Source: Staphylococcus microti (GTDB taxonomy: Bacteria; Bacillota; Bacilli; Staphylococcales; Staphylococcaceae). From it: 64,000 nt of DNA. The stretch lies in the NCBI RefSeq assembly GCF_000934465.1, contig NZ_JXWY01000039.1:1-64000 (forward strand). Direction: 5' to 3'. The translations under genes were made by a program, and so were the position numbers. Below are positions 41,681 through 50,318 of this stretch, in pieces; the first letter of the stretch is position 1, and each line of letters starts with the position of its first letter. The notes under the pieces were generated by a model. It saw only the letters and a program-made list of their open reading frames with translations, did no database searches and was not told where the DNA came from.

Positions 41681-42883
41681 ATGAAAGAGAAGGTAGTATT
41701 AGCATATTCAGGTGGTTTAGATACAAGCGTGGCAGTGCAATGGTTAATCGAACAAGGTTATGATGTTGTTGCATGTTGCTTAGACGTTGGTGAAGGAAAA
41801 GATTTAGACGTTGTCTATCAAAAGGCGTTAGACATGGGTGCCGTTGAATCACATGTCATTGACGCAACAAAAGAATTTGCAGAGGAATACGTTGGCTATG
41901 CCATCAAAGGGAATTTAATGTATGAACAAACGTATCCACTCGTTTCTGCTTTATCACGACCTTTGATTTCAAAAAAACTTGTCGAAATCGCGCATGAAAC
42001 GAATGCGGTCGCAATTGCACACGGTTGTACAGGTAAAGGGAATGACCAAGTACGTTTTGAAGTCGCAATTAAAGCATTAGATCCAAGCTTAAAAGTAATT
42101 GCACCCGTAAGAGAATGGGGTTGGAGCCGTGAAGAAGAGCTTGATTATGCGAAGAAGCATAATATCCCAGTACCGATTGGCAAAGACTCTCCTTACTCAA
42201 TCGACCAAAACTTATGGGGCCGTGCAAATGAATGTGGTGTGTTAGAAGATCCGTATGTGGCACCACCAGCAGACGCATTCGATTTAACGAAAGAATTAGA
42301 AGACACACCAGATACACCAGATGAAATTATTTTAACGTTCACTGAAGGCCTTCCAACACATATTGATGGCAAAGCATTTGAACTCGATGATTTAATTTTA
42401 TATTTAAATGACTTAGCTGGAAAACACGGTATTGGCCGTATCGACCATATTGAAAACAGACTTGTTGGTATTAAATCAAGAGAAGTTTACGAAGTGCCAG
42501 GTGCAGAAGTTATTTTAAAAGCGCATAAAGGTTTAGAAACGATTACGTTATCAAAAGACGTTGCACACTTTAAACCTGTCGCAGAGAAACAATTAGCTGA
42601 ACTTGTGTATAACGGCTTATGGTTCTCTCCACTAACAGATGCATTAAAAGTGTTTATTGACCATACACAAAAATATGTAACAGGCGACGTACGTGTGAAA
42701 CTTTTCAAAGGTCATGCGGTTGTCAATGGTAGAAAATCTGACTACACACTTTACAATGAAAAATTAGCAACATATACAAAAGAAGATGCATTCAATCAAC
42801 AATCAGCAGTTGGCTTTATCGACATTTTCGGTTTACCAACACAAGTCAATGCAATGTTACACGGAGGTTATGCAGATGAGTAA
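41681..42883 (+). CDS. argG: Argininosuccinate synthase
   Basis: Joins citrulline and aspartate using ATP, the penultimate step of arginine synthesis. The PP-loop [15 protein letters not shown] is at residues 8-22, [14 protein letters not shown] and [15 protein letters not shown] follow. Length 400 aa is standard. A moderate ribosome site, CAGAGGTGA, precedes the ATG. It overlaps argH by eight bases. With no other arg genes here, citrulline presumably comes from elsewhere in the chromosome. Confidence 0.97.
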   Translation: MKEKVVLAYSGGLDTSVAVQWLIEQGYDVVACCLDVGEGKDLDVVYQKALDMGAVESHVIDATKEFAEEYVGYAIKGNLMYEQTYPLVSALSRPLISKKLVEIAHETNAVAIAHGCTGKGNDQVRFEVAIKALDPSLKVIAPVREWGWSREEELDYAKKHNIPVPIGKDSPYSIDQNLWGRANECGVLEDPYVAPPADAFDLTKELEDTPDTPDEIILTFTEGLPTHIDGKAFELDDLILYLNDLAGKHGIGRIDHIENRLVGIKSREVYEVPGAEVILKAHKGLETITLSKDVAHFKPVAEKQLAELVYNGLWFSPLTDALKVFIDHTQKYVTGDVRVKLFKGHAVVNGRKSDYTLYNEKLATYTKEDAFNQQSAVGFIDIFGLPTQVNAMLHGGYADE

Positions 42884-44249
42884 AAAAGCATGGGGCGGTA
42901 GATTTGAAGAAAAACCTGAAGATTGGGTAGATGCGTTTAATGCATCTATCCACTTCGATAAAAATTTAGTTGATGAAGATGTTCAAGGAAGTATCGCCCA
43001 TGCCACAATGCTTGCAAATCAAGGCATTTTGACACAAGACGAGGCTTCAACGATTATTTCAGAACTTAAAGTCATTCAACAAGATATTCACGACAATAAA
43101 GTGCCTTTACAAGAGTCACTAGAAGACATTCATTTAAACATTGAACATGAACTGATTCAACGTATCGGTGCTGTCGGCGGTAAGTTGCATACAGGGCGTA
43201 GTCGTAATGACCAAGTTGCAACGGATATGCATTTATATACAAAGAAAGAAGTTCAAAATATTATCACAAGTATTGCATCTTTCCAACAAACCATTCTAAA
43301 TTTAGCAGAACAGCATGTTGATACAATTATGCCAGGTTACACACATCTACAACGTGCACAGCCCATTTCATTCGCACATCATGTGATGACATATTTCTGG
43401 ATGTTAGAACGTGATAAGTCAAGATTTACAGATGCATTAAAACGTATTGACTTATCCCCTTTAGGCGCTGCTGCATTAAGTGGTACAACATATCCGATTG
43501 ATCGTCATGAAACACAAGCTTTACTTGGCTTTGGTGGCATTTATGAAAACAGCTTAGATGCAGTAAGTGATCGTGACTACATCGTTGAAACATTGCATAA
43601 TATTAGCTTAACGATGGTCCACCTCTCTCGTTTCGCTGAAGAGATTATTTTCTGGTCATCTGAAGAAGCAAAGTTTGTTACTTTATCAGATGCTTTCTCA
43701 ACTGGTTCATCTATTATGCCACAGAAGAAAAATCCAGATATGGCAGAATTAATTCGTGGGAAAGTCGGTCGTACAACAGGTCATTTAATGAGCATGTTAA
43801 TGACGTTAAAAGGGCTCCCACTTGCTTATAACAAAGATATGCAAGAAGATAAAGAAGGTTTGTTCGATGCAGTTCATACACTAAAAGGTTCATTAAAAAT
43901 CTTTGAAGGTATGTTAGCAAGTATGACTGTAAACACAGACAGATTAGCTACAACTGTGCGTCAAGACTTTTCAAATGCAACCGAACTTGCAGACTACCTT
44001 GTCATGAAAGGCATTCCGTTTAGAGATGCCCATGAAATTGTCGGCAAACTCGTATTGTGGTCAATTCAAAACAATATGTATTTACTCGATGTACCGTTAG
44101 ACGTTTATCAAGCACAAGCATCGGAAATTGAAGAAGATATTTATACATTTTTACAACCGGATGAAGCGGTTAAACGTCGTAAAAGTTATGGTGCTACAGG
44201 ACAAGACGCAGTAAAACATCAAATTGAAGTTGCGAAACAATATTTATAA
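42876..44249 (+). CDS. argH: Argininosuccinate lyase
   Basis: Splits argininosuccinate into arginine and fumarate. A longer open frame begins at 42786 inside argG, but ACGGAGGT precedes the ATG at 42876, giving [12 protein letters not shown] and 457 aa, the family start. [23 protein letters not shown]-like [14 protein letters not shown] and the superfamily signature [12 protein letters not shown] are all present. It is translationally coupled to argG and followed by a strong terminator. Confidence 0.97.
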   Translation: MSKKAWGGRFEEKPEDWVDAFNASIHFDKNLVDEDVQGSIAHATMLANQGILTQDEASTIISELKVIQQDIHDNKVPLQESLEDIHLNIEHELIQRIGAVGGKLHTGRSRNDQVATDMHLYTKKEVQNIITSIASFQQTILNLAEQHVDTIMPGYTHLQRAQPISFAHHVMTYFWMLERDKSRFTDALKRIDLSPLGAAALSGTTYPIDRHETQALLGFGGIYENSLDAVSDRDYIVETLHNISLTMVHLSRFAEEIIFWSSEEAKFVTLSDAFSTGSSIMPQKKNPDMAELIRGKVGRTTGHLMSMLMTLKGLPLAYNKDMQEDKEGLFDAVHTLKGSLKIFEGMLASMTVNTDRLATTVRQDFSNATELADYLVMKGIPFRDAHEIVGKLVLWSIQNNMYLLDVPLDVYQAQASEIEEDIYTFLQPDEAVKRRKSYGATGQDAVKHQIEVAKQYL

Positions 44250-44256
44250 TGGCTGT

Positions 44257-44302
44257 AGAGGATAGTCGCCTTATTTCAATTATAAGGTGCTATCCTCTTT
44301 TA
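44257..44302 (+). terminator. argGH terminator
   Basis: AGAGGATAG (44257-44265) pairs with CTATCCTCT (44290-44298), with inner CCTTAT/ATAAGG pairing and TTTT after it. Confidence 0.88.
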
Positions 44303-44405
44303 TTAAGCCTATATGAAGAATATAAAGTTTTTATGAAATCGCTTGCATATTTTGGTGGATTTTTTTAACTTAAAAATGTATTACCATTATAAGGAGGCAT
44401 TTTTA

Positions 44406-45350
44406 ATGAAATATTCTTCAAAAATTCTTGTATCAGCTGGACTAACTGCTTCACTGTTAGCATCCCCATTTATCACTTCGAATTTTACCCAAGCAGGTTC
44501 GATGCAAAGTGCGCATAATCATCATCAAGCATCTCCCCTTTCTCCAAGTCATCAAAATATCCTTAACAAAGCACATGTCAATATTGGCCATCGTGGCGCA
44601 AGTGGTTATGCACCCGAGCATACATTTGTCGCATATGATAAAAGTTTAAATGAAATGGGTGCCGATTATTTAGAAATTGATCTTCAAGTAACGAAAGATG
44701 GGCATTTAGTTGCAATGCACGATGAAACAGTGGATCGCACAACAAATAGCACAGGACGTGTAAGTGATTATACACTTGCCGAATTAAAACAACTGGATGC
44801 AGGTTCATGGTTTAATGACGCACACCCTAAGCAACAAAATCAAAATTACGTTGGCCAACAAGTGCCGACATTAGATGAAATCTTCAGCCGTTATGGTACA
44901 AAAGCAAACTACTATATCGAAACGAAATCACCGGATGTTTATCCACGTATGGAAGAAAAATTGTTAGCAACGCTTAAAAAACATGGATTAGATAAGAAAA
45001 ATCATCTGAATAAAGGCAAAGTCGTTATTCAATCTTTTTCTCAAGAAAGTTTATTGAAATTACACAAGTTGAATCCTAATGTTCCACTCGTTCAGTTGAT
45101 GGACATCGGTGAATTACAACAATACGATGATAACGACCTGGCTTACATAAGTAGCTATGCAATCGGTGTAGGACCTGACTATAAAGACTTAACTGCCGAA
45201 AATACACAACAGTTACGCCAACACGGTTTCCACATTCATCCTTATACCGTCAATGATGCTGAATCTATGAAACGCTTAAATGACTATGGTGTCACAGGGG
45301 TATTCACAAACTACCCTGATATTTACAATAAAATTACCAATGAATCGTAA
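44406..45350 (+). CDS. glpQ: Glycerophosphodiester phosphodiesterase
   Basis: Secreted enzyme that hydrolyses glycerophosphodiesters to glycerol-3-phosphate. A signal peptide (about residues 1-30, SNFTQA) is followed by the GDPD domain with the catalytic IGHRGASGYAPEHT, EIDLQVTKDGHLVAMHDETVDRTT and a C-terminal TNYPD. AAGGAGG marks the ATG at 44406 (314 aa); the frame opens earlier without a ribosome site. Its last 80 bp plus terminator recur as a diverged copy 2.2 kb downstream, beside gudB, flanking an island. Confidence 0.95.
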   Translation: MKYSSKILVSAGLTASLLASPFITSNFTQAGSMQSAHNHHQASPLSPSHQNILNKAHVNIGHRGASGYAPEHTFVAYDKSLNEMGADYLEIDLQVTKDGHLVAMHDETVDRTTNSTGRVSDYTLAELKQLDAGSWFNDAHPKQQNQNYVGQQVPTLDEIFSRYGTKANYYIETKSPDVYPRMEEKLLATLKKHGLDKKNHLNKGKVVIQSFSQESLLKLHKLNPNVPLVQLMDIGELQQYDDNDLAYISSYAIGVGPDYKDLTAENTQQLRQHGFHIHPYTVNDAESMKRLNDYGVTGVFTNYPDIYNKITNES

Positions 45351-45397
45351 AAAAACAGAGGCGCCCACGTTCGGCGTCTCTGTTTTTTGGTTCTATA
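45271..45397 (+). repeat. Direct repeat, copy 1 (glpQ 3' end plus terminator)
   Basis: This 127-bp segment, starting AACGCTTAAATGACTA and ending TTTTTGGTTCTATA, recurs at 47482-47608 with only about nine to ten differences. Some of these are silent changes in the glpQ frame. The two copies bracket the island. Confidence 0.92.
45351..45390 (+). terminator. glpQ terminator
   Basis: AAACAGAGGCGCC pairs with GGCGTCTCTGTTT, followed by TTT. It is part of the direct repeat. Confidence 0.9.
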
Positions 45398-45435
45398 ACA
45401 AAGGATCATTATCCAATTGCAATACTAATATTACT

Positions 45436-46074
45436 CTATTCACTAACCTCACTATAATCATTTATTATTAAGTTTTTTCTTTTTACCAGCAGTCTAAAGA
45501 TATAAAGTATTACATTTTGTATTATTATAAACAGTATAACTTCCTTCTTTACATACAGAAAAAGCACAATCAAAAAGAAGAAAGATATTAAAATATTCAA
45601 AATAGAATTATTTATTTTTTGTTTAAAAAATCTGTATATAAAAAAGTATGCAGAAAGCAAAAATACAATTTTGATAGGAAGAAACACACTATCTGATATA
45701 TTCAATTTAAACTCTGCAATAACGCTAATAAAAAAGCCAAATGCTATTACATTCATTAGCAAGATAAAAAATATTCTTTTCTTTGTAGGCATTTTCACTT
45801 TGCTAATAGCTTCCATTACTTCTTCATTCATTTTATTTTCATTTTCTATAAAAACTTTATTGACAAAGTTCATTTTATTTATAATGTTATAGAGTGTATT
45901 CTGCAAAGGAAGTAATATGATTGAAAAAGTTAACGTGAGACTAAGATAGTTTAACCAAGAACGTAAATCCAATACCTTATGTTCTATTAATTGATCAATT
46001 AAAAACCCTTTTAAAGGTGAGACTTCAAAAATTATCATAGCTATAAATAGTATTGGGATAACGATTTTTTTCAC
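45436..46074 (-). CDS. Integral membrane protein of unknown family (island)
   Basis: A 212-aa, very hydrophobic protein with about six helices (near 5-17, 42-60, 103-122, 130-150, 160-176 and 178-196) and a polar Asn/Glu/Lys loop at about 67-100. I do not recognise the family. It starts with GTG six bases after GAGGG and follows the AlbB-like gene by 56 nt in one operon. Its extreme A+T content and codon use differ from the core genes around it. By position it might assist export or self-protection, but this is only inference. Confidence 0.7.
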   Translation of the reverse strand: MKKIVIPILFIAMIIFEVSPLKGFLIDQLIEHKVLDLRSWLNYLSLTLTFSIILLPLQNTLYNIINKMNFVNKVFIENENKMNEEVMEAISKVKMPTKKRIFFILLMNVIAFGFFISVIAEFKLNISDSVFLPIKIVFLLSAYFFIYRFFKQKINNSILNILISFFFLIVLFLYVKKEVILFIIIQNVILYIFRLLVKRKNLIINDYSEVSE

Positions 46075-46130
46075 TAGAATCCCTCATTTAATAATTTAGT
46101 TAATTTTTTATGTCATACCAAACACTTAAA

Positions 46131-46304
46131 TTATTCAGATGAATCGTCATCGTTAGATCCACGCATTTTAATCATTTTTAATAAATAGATAACACCTATT
46201 ACTATGAACGCTGTTGCAAAAATCCATTCTTCTTTAATGACAAATACTAAGCCTGATATTAAGAAAATCGCAGCAATTACTAAAGTTATTATGTTTCTAT
46301 TCAT
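46131..46304 (-). CDS. 57-aa two-helix membrane protein, AlbB-like
   Basis: A small protein with two transmembrane helices joined by a short charged turn (helix 5-23, turn KEEW, helix 28-43) and an acidic tail ending DDDSSE. AAAGGGAG lies eight bases before the ATG. Length, topology and the motif VFVIKEEWIF resemble AlbB of the subtilosin cluster (53 aa, with VYFVKSDYLF as I remember it), a protein linked to subtilosin immunity. Directly upstream is the C-terminal piece of a radical-SAM maturase, as albA precedes albB in Bacillus. The match is from memory and needs a search; a chance hairpin membrane peptide is the alternative. Confidence 0.6.
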   Translation of the reverse strand: MNRNIITLVIAAIFLISGLVFVIKEEWIFATAFIVIGVIYLLKMIKMRGSNDDDSSE

Positions 46305-46364
46305 ATTTTTTACTCCCTTTATATTTTTTGAACTAATTTTTTACCACTAATTCACCCAAAATAA

Positions 46365-46592
46365 TTATTCGCTGATTTTTGTTAGTCCTAAAGTCCCTTT
46401 TAAGTAGCAACCAGCACAGTAATCCCTAAAGTTACATCCATCAATACAAATTCTCCCTTTTTGAGGCGATTGTGTAATAAATATAAGTGATTCACTATTC
46501 TGATGAAAAACGTCTTGATAAGATTGTTCCTTCAAATTACCTATTACAAACTCTTTTGGAAAAAGGGCACACGCCCCCATTAGAAACCATAA
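46365..46592 (-). pseudogene. C-terminal SPASM fragment of a radical-SAM peptide maturase (AlbA-like)
   Basis: Only about 75 codons remain. CALFPKEFVIGNLKEQSYQDVF followed by CIDGCNFRDYCAGCYLKG is a SPASM auxiliary Fe-S domain, and its C-x5-C-x2-C spacing (CNFRDYCAGC) equals that of AlbA of subtilosin synthesis. The radical-SAM core with CxxxCxxC is missing. The frame is open only back to a stop at 46593-46595, and the possible ATG at 46580 has no ribosome site. The promoter region of the Fnr-like gene lies where the 5' part should be. I treat it as a deletion remnant. Confidence 0.7.
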
Positions 46593-46633
46593 CTATTGAG
46601 CACCTTTTATTTTAACGTAAAAACCTTAAATAG

Positions 46634-46674
46634 TATGTAACATATGTTACATAACCAACTATAAATGTTATACT
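46634..46674 (+). promoter_or_regulatory. Promoter of the Fnr-like gene with a 20-bp palindrome
   Basis: TATGTAACATATGTTACATA (46634-46653) is a perfect palindrome of the form TGTAA-N6-TTACA, close to the Crp/Fnr pattern TGTGA-N6-TCACA. It covers the -35 TTACAT (46647-46652), which is 16 nt from TATACT (46669-46674). It lies between the divergent regulator and island operon and could control both. Confidence 0.75.
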
Positions 46675-46697
46675 TTTTTCAAAGGGGTGATTATTTT

Positions 46698-47336
46698 ATG
46701 AATAAATCAGTAATAATCAAAGATTTCATCAAACAAAATGGTACGAAAAACAAATTAGGAAAAGGGGATTATTTAGAAGACGATTTTGAAAATTATTTAT
46801 ATCTTTTAGAAAAAGGTATTTTATATATCTATCAAGATAATATAGATGGTACGACTTTGATATATAAAATAATAAGCCCAAATAATTTATTCTTTTGCGA
46901 TAACAATAAGTACTTTCGTGGAAAATCAGAAGTAGTATTCTATAAAATTCCAATAGATACTATTAGAAAAAATTCTAGTCTTTTTACGCAATATACCAAA
47001 TTGCTTACTTTAGAAAATAAAAAAAAGGACATGTTTATTAGGGATATGTTAACTAAAGACAAAGTATGTAGATTACTATCTATATTTGTTAGACTATGTA
47101 ATACATTTAGAGAAATCAAAGATGATGTAATCATCATAAAAATTAAAATTACCCAAGAAGAGCTAGCTCATTTTTGTGGAACTACCAGAGAAAATGTCGC
47201 TAGAATTATGAAGCAATTAAAAGAGAAAAATATTTTAGATACGTCTTCTCATTATTTAAAAATATTGGATCTTGAAAAAATAAAGAATATAATCCCTTGT
47301 GAAGGTTGTAACGGTTTTATATGCAAAACCTTTTAA
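46698..47336 (+). CDS. Crp/Fnr-family regulator with a C-terminal cysteine cluster (Fnr-like)
   Basis: A 212-aa regulator: cyclic-nucleotide-binding-like beta-roll (about 20-100), dimerisation helix (about 100-135) and winged helix with TQEELAHFCGTTRENVARIM (152-171). The C-terminus PCEGCNGFIC has Cys201, Cys204 and Cys209 spaced C-x2-C-x4-C. The same layout binds the oxygen-sensing [4Fe-4S] cluster of Bacillus Fnr together with an Asp; Asp116 or Asp121 in IRDMLTKDK could supply that ligand. AAAGGGG precedes the ATG at 46698; the frame opens earlier without a site. It is not ArcR (longer, other Cys). Very AT-rich. A palindrome at its own promoter suggests autoregulation. A direct link to the adjacent maturase remnant parallels fnr beside sbo-alb in Bacillus. 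Confidence 0.8.
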   Translation: MNKSVIIKDFIKQNGTKNKLGKGDYLEDDFENYLYLLEKGILYIYQDNIDGTTLIYKIISPNNLFFCDNNKYFRGKSEVVFYKIPIDTIRKNSSLFTQYTKLLTLENKKKDMFIRDMLTKDKVCRLLSIFVRLCNTFREIKDDVIIIKIKITQEELAHFCGTTRENVARIMKQLKEKNILDTSSHYLKILDLEKIKNIIPCEGCNGFICKTF

Positions 47337-47481
47337 CCCTCATTTAAGTTAAAATTATGGAAGGTCATTGTACCTAGATTTAAAATTCCAAAACATTGCC
47401 ATACACAATGAATTTATCAAATAGAAAATATTGTTATTATAGAGTAACCGCATACTTTAAATAATGATTTTAAAATATACC

Positions 47482-47608
47482 AACGCTTAAATGACTACGG
47501 TGTCACAGGGGTATTCACAAACTACCCTGATATTTACAACAAAATAATCAATGAAGCGTAAAAAAACAGAGGCGCCCATGTTTGTCGTCTCTGTTTTTTG
47601 GTTCTATA
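47482..47608 (+). repeat. Direct repeat, copy 2 (displaced glpQ 3' end plus terminator)
   Basis: Diverged copy of 45271-45397. In the glpQ frame it encodes the same C-terminal residues except I-for-T and A-for-S near the stop. It no longer follows a gene but still supplies the hairpin between the island and gudB. The stretch 47337-47481 before it holds no gene I can support. Confidence 0.92.
47562..47599. terminator. gudB terminator within repeat copy 2
   Basis: AAACAGAGGCGCC...GTCGTCTCTGTTTTTT forms the same hairpin as behind glpQ, with T's on both strands. It lies 12 nt after the gudB stop codon on the minus strand. Confidence 0.8.
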
Positions 47609-47610
47609 TA

Positions 47611-48855
47611 TTATGCCCAGCCACGGTATCTTGCCGCTTCAGCTGTACGTTTAATACCCACGATATACGCTGCAAGACGCATATCGATTTTACGATTCTC
47701 TGATAAGCTATAAATCGTATCGAATGCTGTTACAAGTTTTTCACGTAACTTTTCGTTAACTTCTTCTTCTGTCCAGTAATAACCTGTGTTATTTTGAACC
47801 CATTCGAAGTAAGATACTGTTACACCACCCGCACTTGCAAGAACGTCTGGCACTAATAAAATACCGCGTTCTGTTAAGATTTTTGTTGCTTCTGGTGTTG
47901 TTGGGCCATTCGCTGCTTCTACAACAATTTCAGCTTTAATATCATGTGCATTATCCGCTGTAATTTGGTTTGAAATCGCTGCTGGCACTAAAATATCACA
48001 ATCAAGTTCAAATAATTCTTTGTTAGAAATTGTATCTTCAAACAAGTTCGTTACAGTACCGAAACTATCACGACGATCTAATAGGTAATCAATATCTAAA
48101 CCTTCTGGATCGTGTAAGGCACCGTAAGCATCAGAAATACCGACAATCTTCGCACCTGCATCATACAAGAATTTCGCTAAAAAGCTACCTGCGTTACCAA
48201 ATCCTTGAATAACGATGTGTGAATCTTTGATTGTTTTGCCACGGCGTTTTGCTGCTTCTTCGATCGCGATAACAACACCAAGTGCTGTCGAACGGTCACG
48301 ACCTTGTGAACCACCAAGTACAATCGGTTTACCTGTAATGAAACCTGGAGAATTAAATGCATCCATTTGGCTGTATTCATCCATCATCCAAGCCATGATT
48401 TGAGAGTTTGTAAAAACATCTGGTGCTGGGATATCTTTTGTTGGTCCTACAATTTGTGAAATCGCACGAACGTAACCACGTGATAAGCGTTCTACTTCAT
48501 GAATACTCATTTGACGTGGGTCACAAACAATGCCCCCTTTACCTCCACCGTATGGAAGGTCAACGATACCACATTTTAACGTCATCCACATAGACAATGC
48601 TTTAACTTCATCTTCATCTACATCCGGGTGGAAACGTACCCCACCTTTTGTTGGTCCAACAGCATCATTATGTTGCGCGCGGTACCCAGTAAAAGTTTTA
48701 ACTGTTCCATCATCCATTCTTACTGGAATACGAACTGTTAAAAATCTTAACGGTTCTTTGATTAACTCGTACATTCCATCATCAAAGCCTAACTTATGCA
48801 TCGCTTCTTTAATGATTCCTTGTGTTGACGTCACTAGATTATTTTTTTCAGACAT
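47611..48855 (-). CDS. gudB: NAD-dependent glutamate dehydrogenase
   Basis: Oxidises glutamate to 2-oxoglutarate and ammonia, feeding amino-acid carbon into the TCA cycle. At 414 aa it is of the hexameric class. The substrate lysine lies in PYGGGKGGIVCDP, the dinucleotide fold in VIQGFGNAGSFLAKF, and the end TAEAARYRGWA is typical. GAGGCGAG precedes the ATG. It lies downstream of rocA and rocD, and together the three convert proline/ornithine intermediates to 2-oxoglutarate. In S. aureus, gudB also borders glpQ, without the island. Confidence 0.95.
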   Translation of the reverse strand: MSEKNNLVTSTQGIIKEAMHKLGFDDGMYELIKEPLRFLTVRIPVRMDDGTVKTFTGYRAQHNDAVGPTKGGVRFHPDVDEDEVKALSMWMTLKCGIVDLPYGGGKGGIVCDPRQMSIHEVERLSRGYVRAISQIVGPTKDIPAPDVFTNSQIMAWMMDEYSQMDAFNSPGFITGKPIVLGGSQGRDRSTALGVVIAIEEAAKRRGKTIKDSHIVIQGFGNAGSFLAKFLYDAGAKIVGISDAYGALHDPEGLDIDYLLDRRDSFGTVTNLFEDTISNKELFELDCDILVPAAISNQITADNAHDIKAEIVVEAANGPTTPEATKILTERGILLVPDVLASAGGVTVSYFEWVQNNTGYYWTEEEVNEKLREKLVTAFDTIYSLSENRKIDMRLAAYIVGIKRTAEAARYRGWA

Positions 48856-48957
48856 GATCCATCTCGCCTCTTTTTCCTACTTTTGTTTTCGCTTACATGA
48901 GTATTGTAACATATGCCATTCTTTTTTAAAGCCTTTTGTCTCTAAGGTTTTAGATGA

Positions 48958-50160
48958 TTATTTTGATTGTGAAAATACCTTTTTCACTTTTTCGATTGCA
49001 TAATCTAGCTCTTCTTTTGTAATGACCAATGGCGGTGCAAATCGAATGACAGTATCATGCGTTTCTTTACATAAAATGCCTTCTTCTTTCAATTTTTCAC
49101 AGTATGGACGTGCATTTTCATGTAACTCCACGCCGATAAATAAACCGCGACCACGCACTTCTTTAATCGCTGGATGTTCAATTTCAAGCAACGCATTTTT
49201 AAAGTACTCGCCAAGCTCTTGAGAACGACCTGGTAAGTCTTCTTCAACAATCACATCTAATGCCGCAATTGAAGCCGCACATGCCAATGGGTTACCACCG
49301 AATGTTGAACCGTGTGAGCCTGGTGTAAAGACATCTAACACTTCTTTGTCTGCCAATACAACAGAAATTGGGAATACGCCGCCGCCGAGTGCTTTACCTA
49401 AAATATAAACATCTGGTTTTACATCGTCCCAGTCAGTTGCAAATAACTTACCTGTACGACCTAAACCTGCTTGAATTTCGTCAGCAATAAATAGCACGTT
49501 ATGTTCATCACATAGTTCACGCACTTGTTTCAAGTAACCTTCAGGTGGAATGTTGATTCCTGCTTCCCCTTGAATCGGCTCTATTAATACAGCAGCAGTA
49601 TTTTTATTAATTGTTGCTTTCAAGCTTTCAATATCGCCAAATGGCACATTTTGGAAACCTTCTAATAATGGACCATAGCCACGTTGATATTCTTTTTCAG
49701 ATGAAATTGATACGGGTGCCATTGTACGACCGTGGAAGTTACCAACCATTGCGATAATTTCCGCTTCATTTGGCTTAATACCTTTTACTTCATACGCCCA
49801 ACGACGTGCCGCTTTAAGCGCTGTTTCAACGGCTTCTGCACCTGTATTCATTGGTAATGCTTTTTCTTTACCAGCAAGCTTACAAATTTTTTCGTACCAC
49901 TCGCCTAAGTTGTCACTATGAAATGCACGAGAAACAAGTGTCACTTTGTCCGCTTGATCTTTAAGTGCTTGAACGATTTTAGGATGGCGATGCCCTTGGT
50001 TCACTGCTGAATAAGCAGCAAGCATATCCATATATTTTTTACCTTCAGGGTCTTTTACCCACACACCTTCCGCTTCAGAAATAACGATTGGTAGTGGTAA
50101 ATAGTTATGTGCCCCATAATGGTTTGTCAATTCAATAATAGATTCTGATTTGTTTGTCAC
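48958..50160 (-). CDS. rocD: Ornithine aminotransferase
   Basis: PLP enzyme that moves the delta-amino group of ornithine to 2-oxoglutarate, yielding glutamate semialdehyde. Class III aminotransferase features are [32 protein letters not shown] and the PLP lysine in [13 protein letters not shown]. An upstream ATG (50214) lacks a ribosome site; AAGGGGAG precedes the GTG at 50160, giving 400 aa. That site contains AAGGGGA and GGGAGAA, both complementary to C-rich RsaE segments. Confidence 0.93.
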   Translation of the reverse strand: MTNKSESIIELTNHYGAHNYLPLPIVISEAEGVWVKDPEGKKYMDMLAAYSAVNQGHRHPKIVQALKDQADKVTLVSRAFHSDNLGEWYEKICKLAGKEKALPMNTGAEAVETALKAARRWAYEVKGIKPNEAEIIAMVGNFHGRTMAPVSISSEKEYQRGYGPLLEGFQNVPFGDIESLKATINKNTAAVLIEPIQGEAGINIPPEGYLKQVRELCDEHNVLFIADEIQAGLGRTGKLFATDWDDVKPDVYILGKALGGGVFPISVVLADKEVLDVFTPGSHGSTFGGNPLACAASIAALDVIVEEDLPGRSQELGEYFKNALLEIEHPAIKEVRGRGLFIGVELHENARPYCEKLKEEGILCKETHDTVIRFAPPLVITKEELDYAIEKVKKVFSQSK

Positions 50161-50318
50161 GCGTCTTCTCCCCTTCAACTCAATATTTATATAAACATAG
50201 GGTATATCGTTCACAGTTCAAAAACGTCTACATTATCGATTCGTTTCAATCATTCTGTAAAGACATACCCTACTTTCATTCTCTCCATATAGCCTGTATT
50301 ACTGGCTACACGCTTATC

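Noticed and set aside
47337-47481. A sactipeptide precursor gene next to the Fnr-like regulator
   Set aside because: All frames were checked for a short Cys-rich peptide with a start and ribosome site; none was found here or in 46593-46697.
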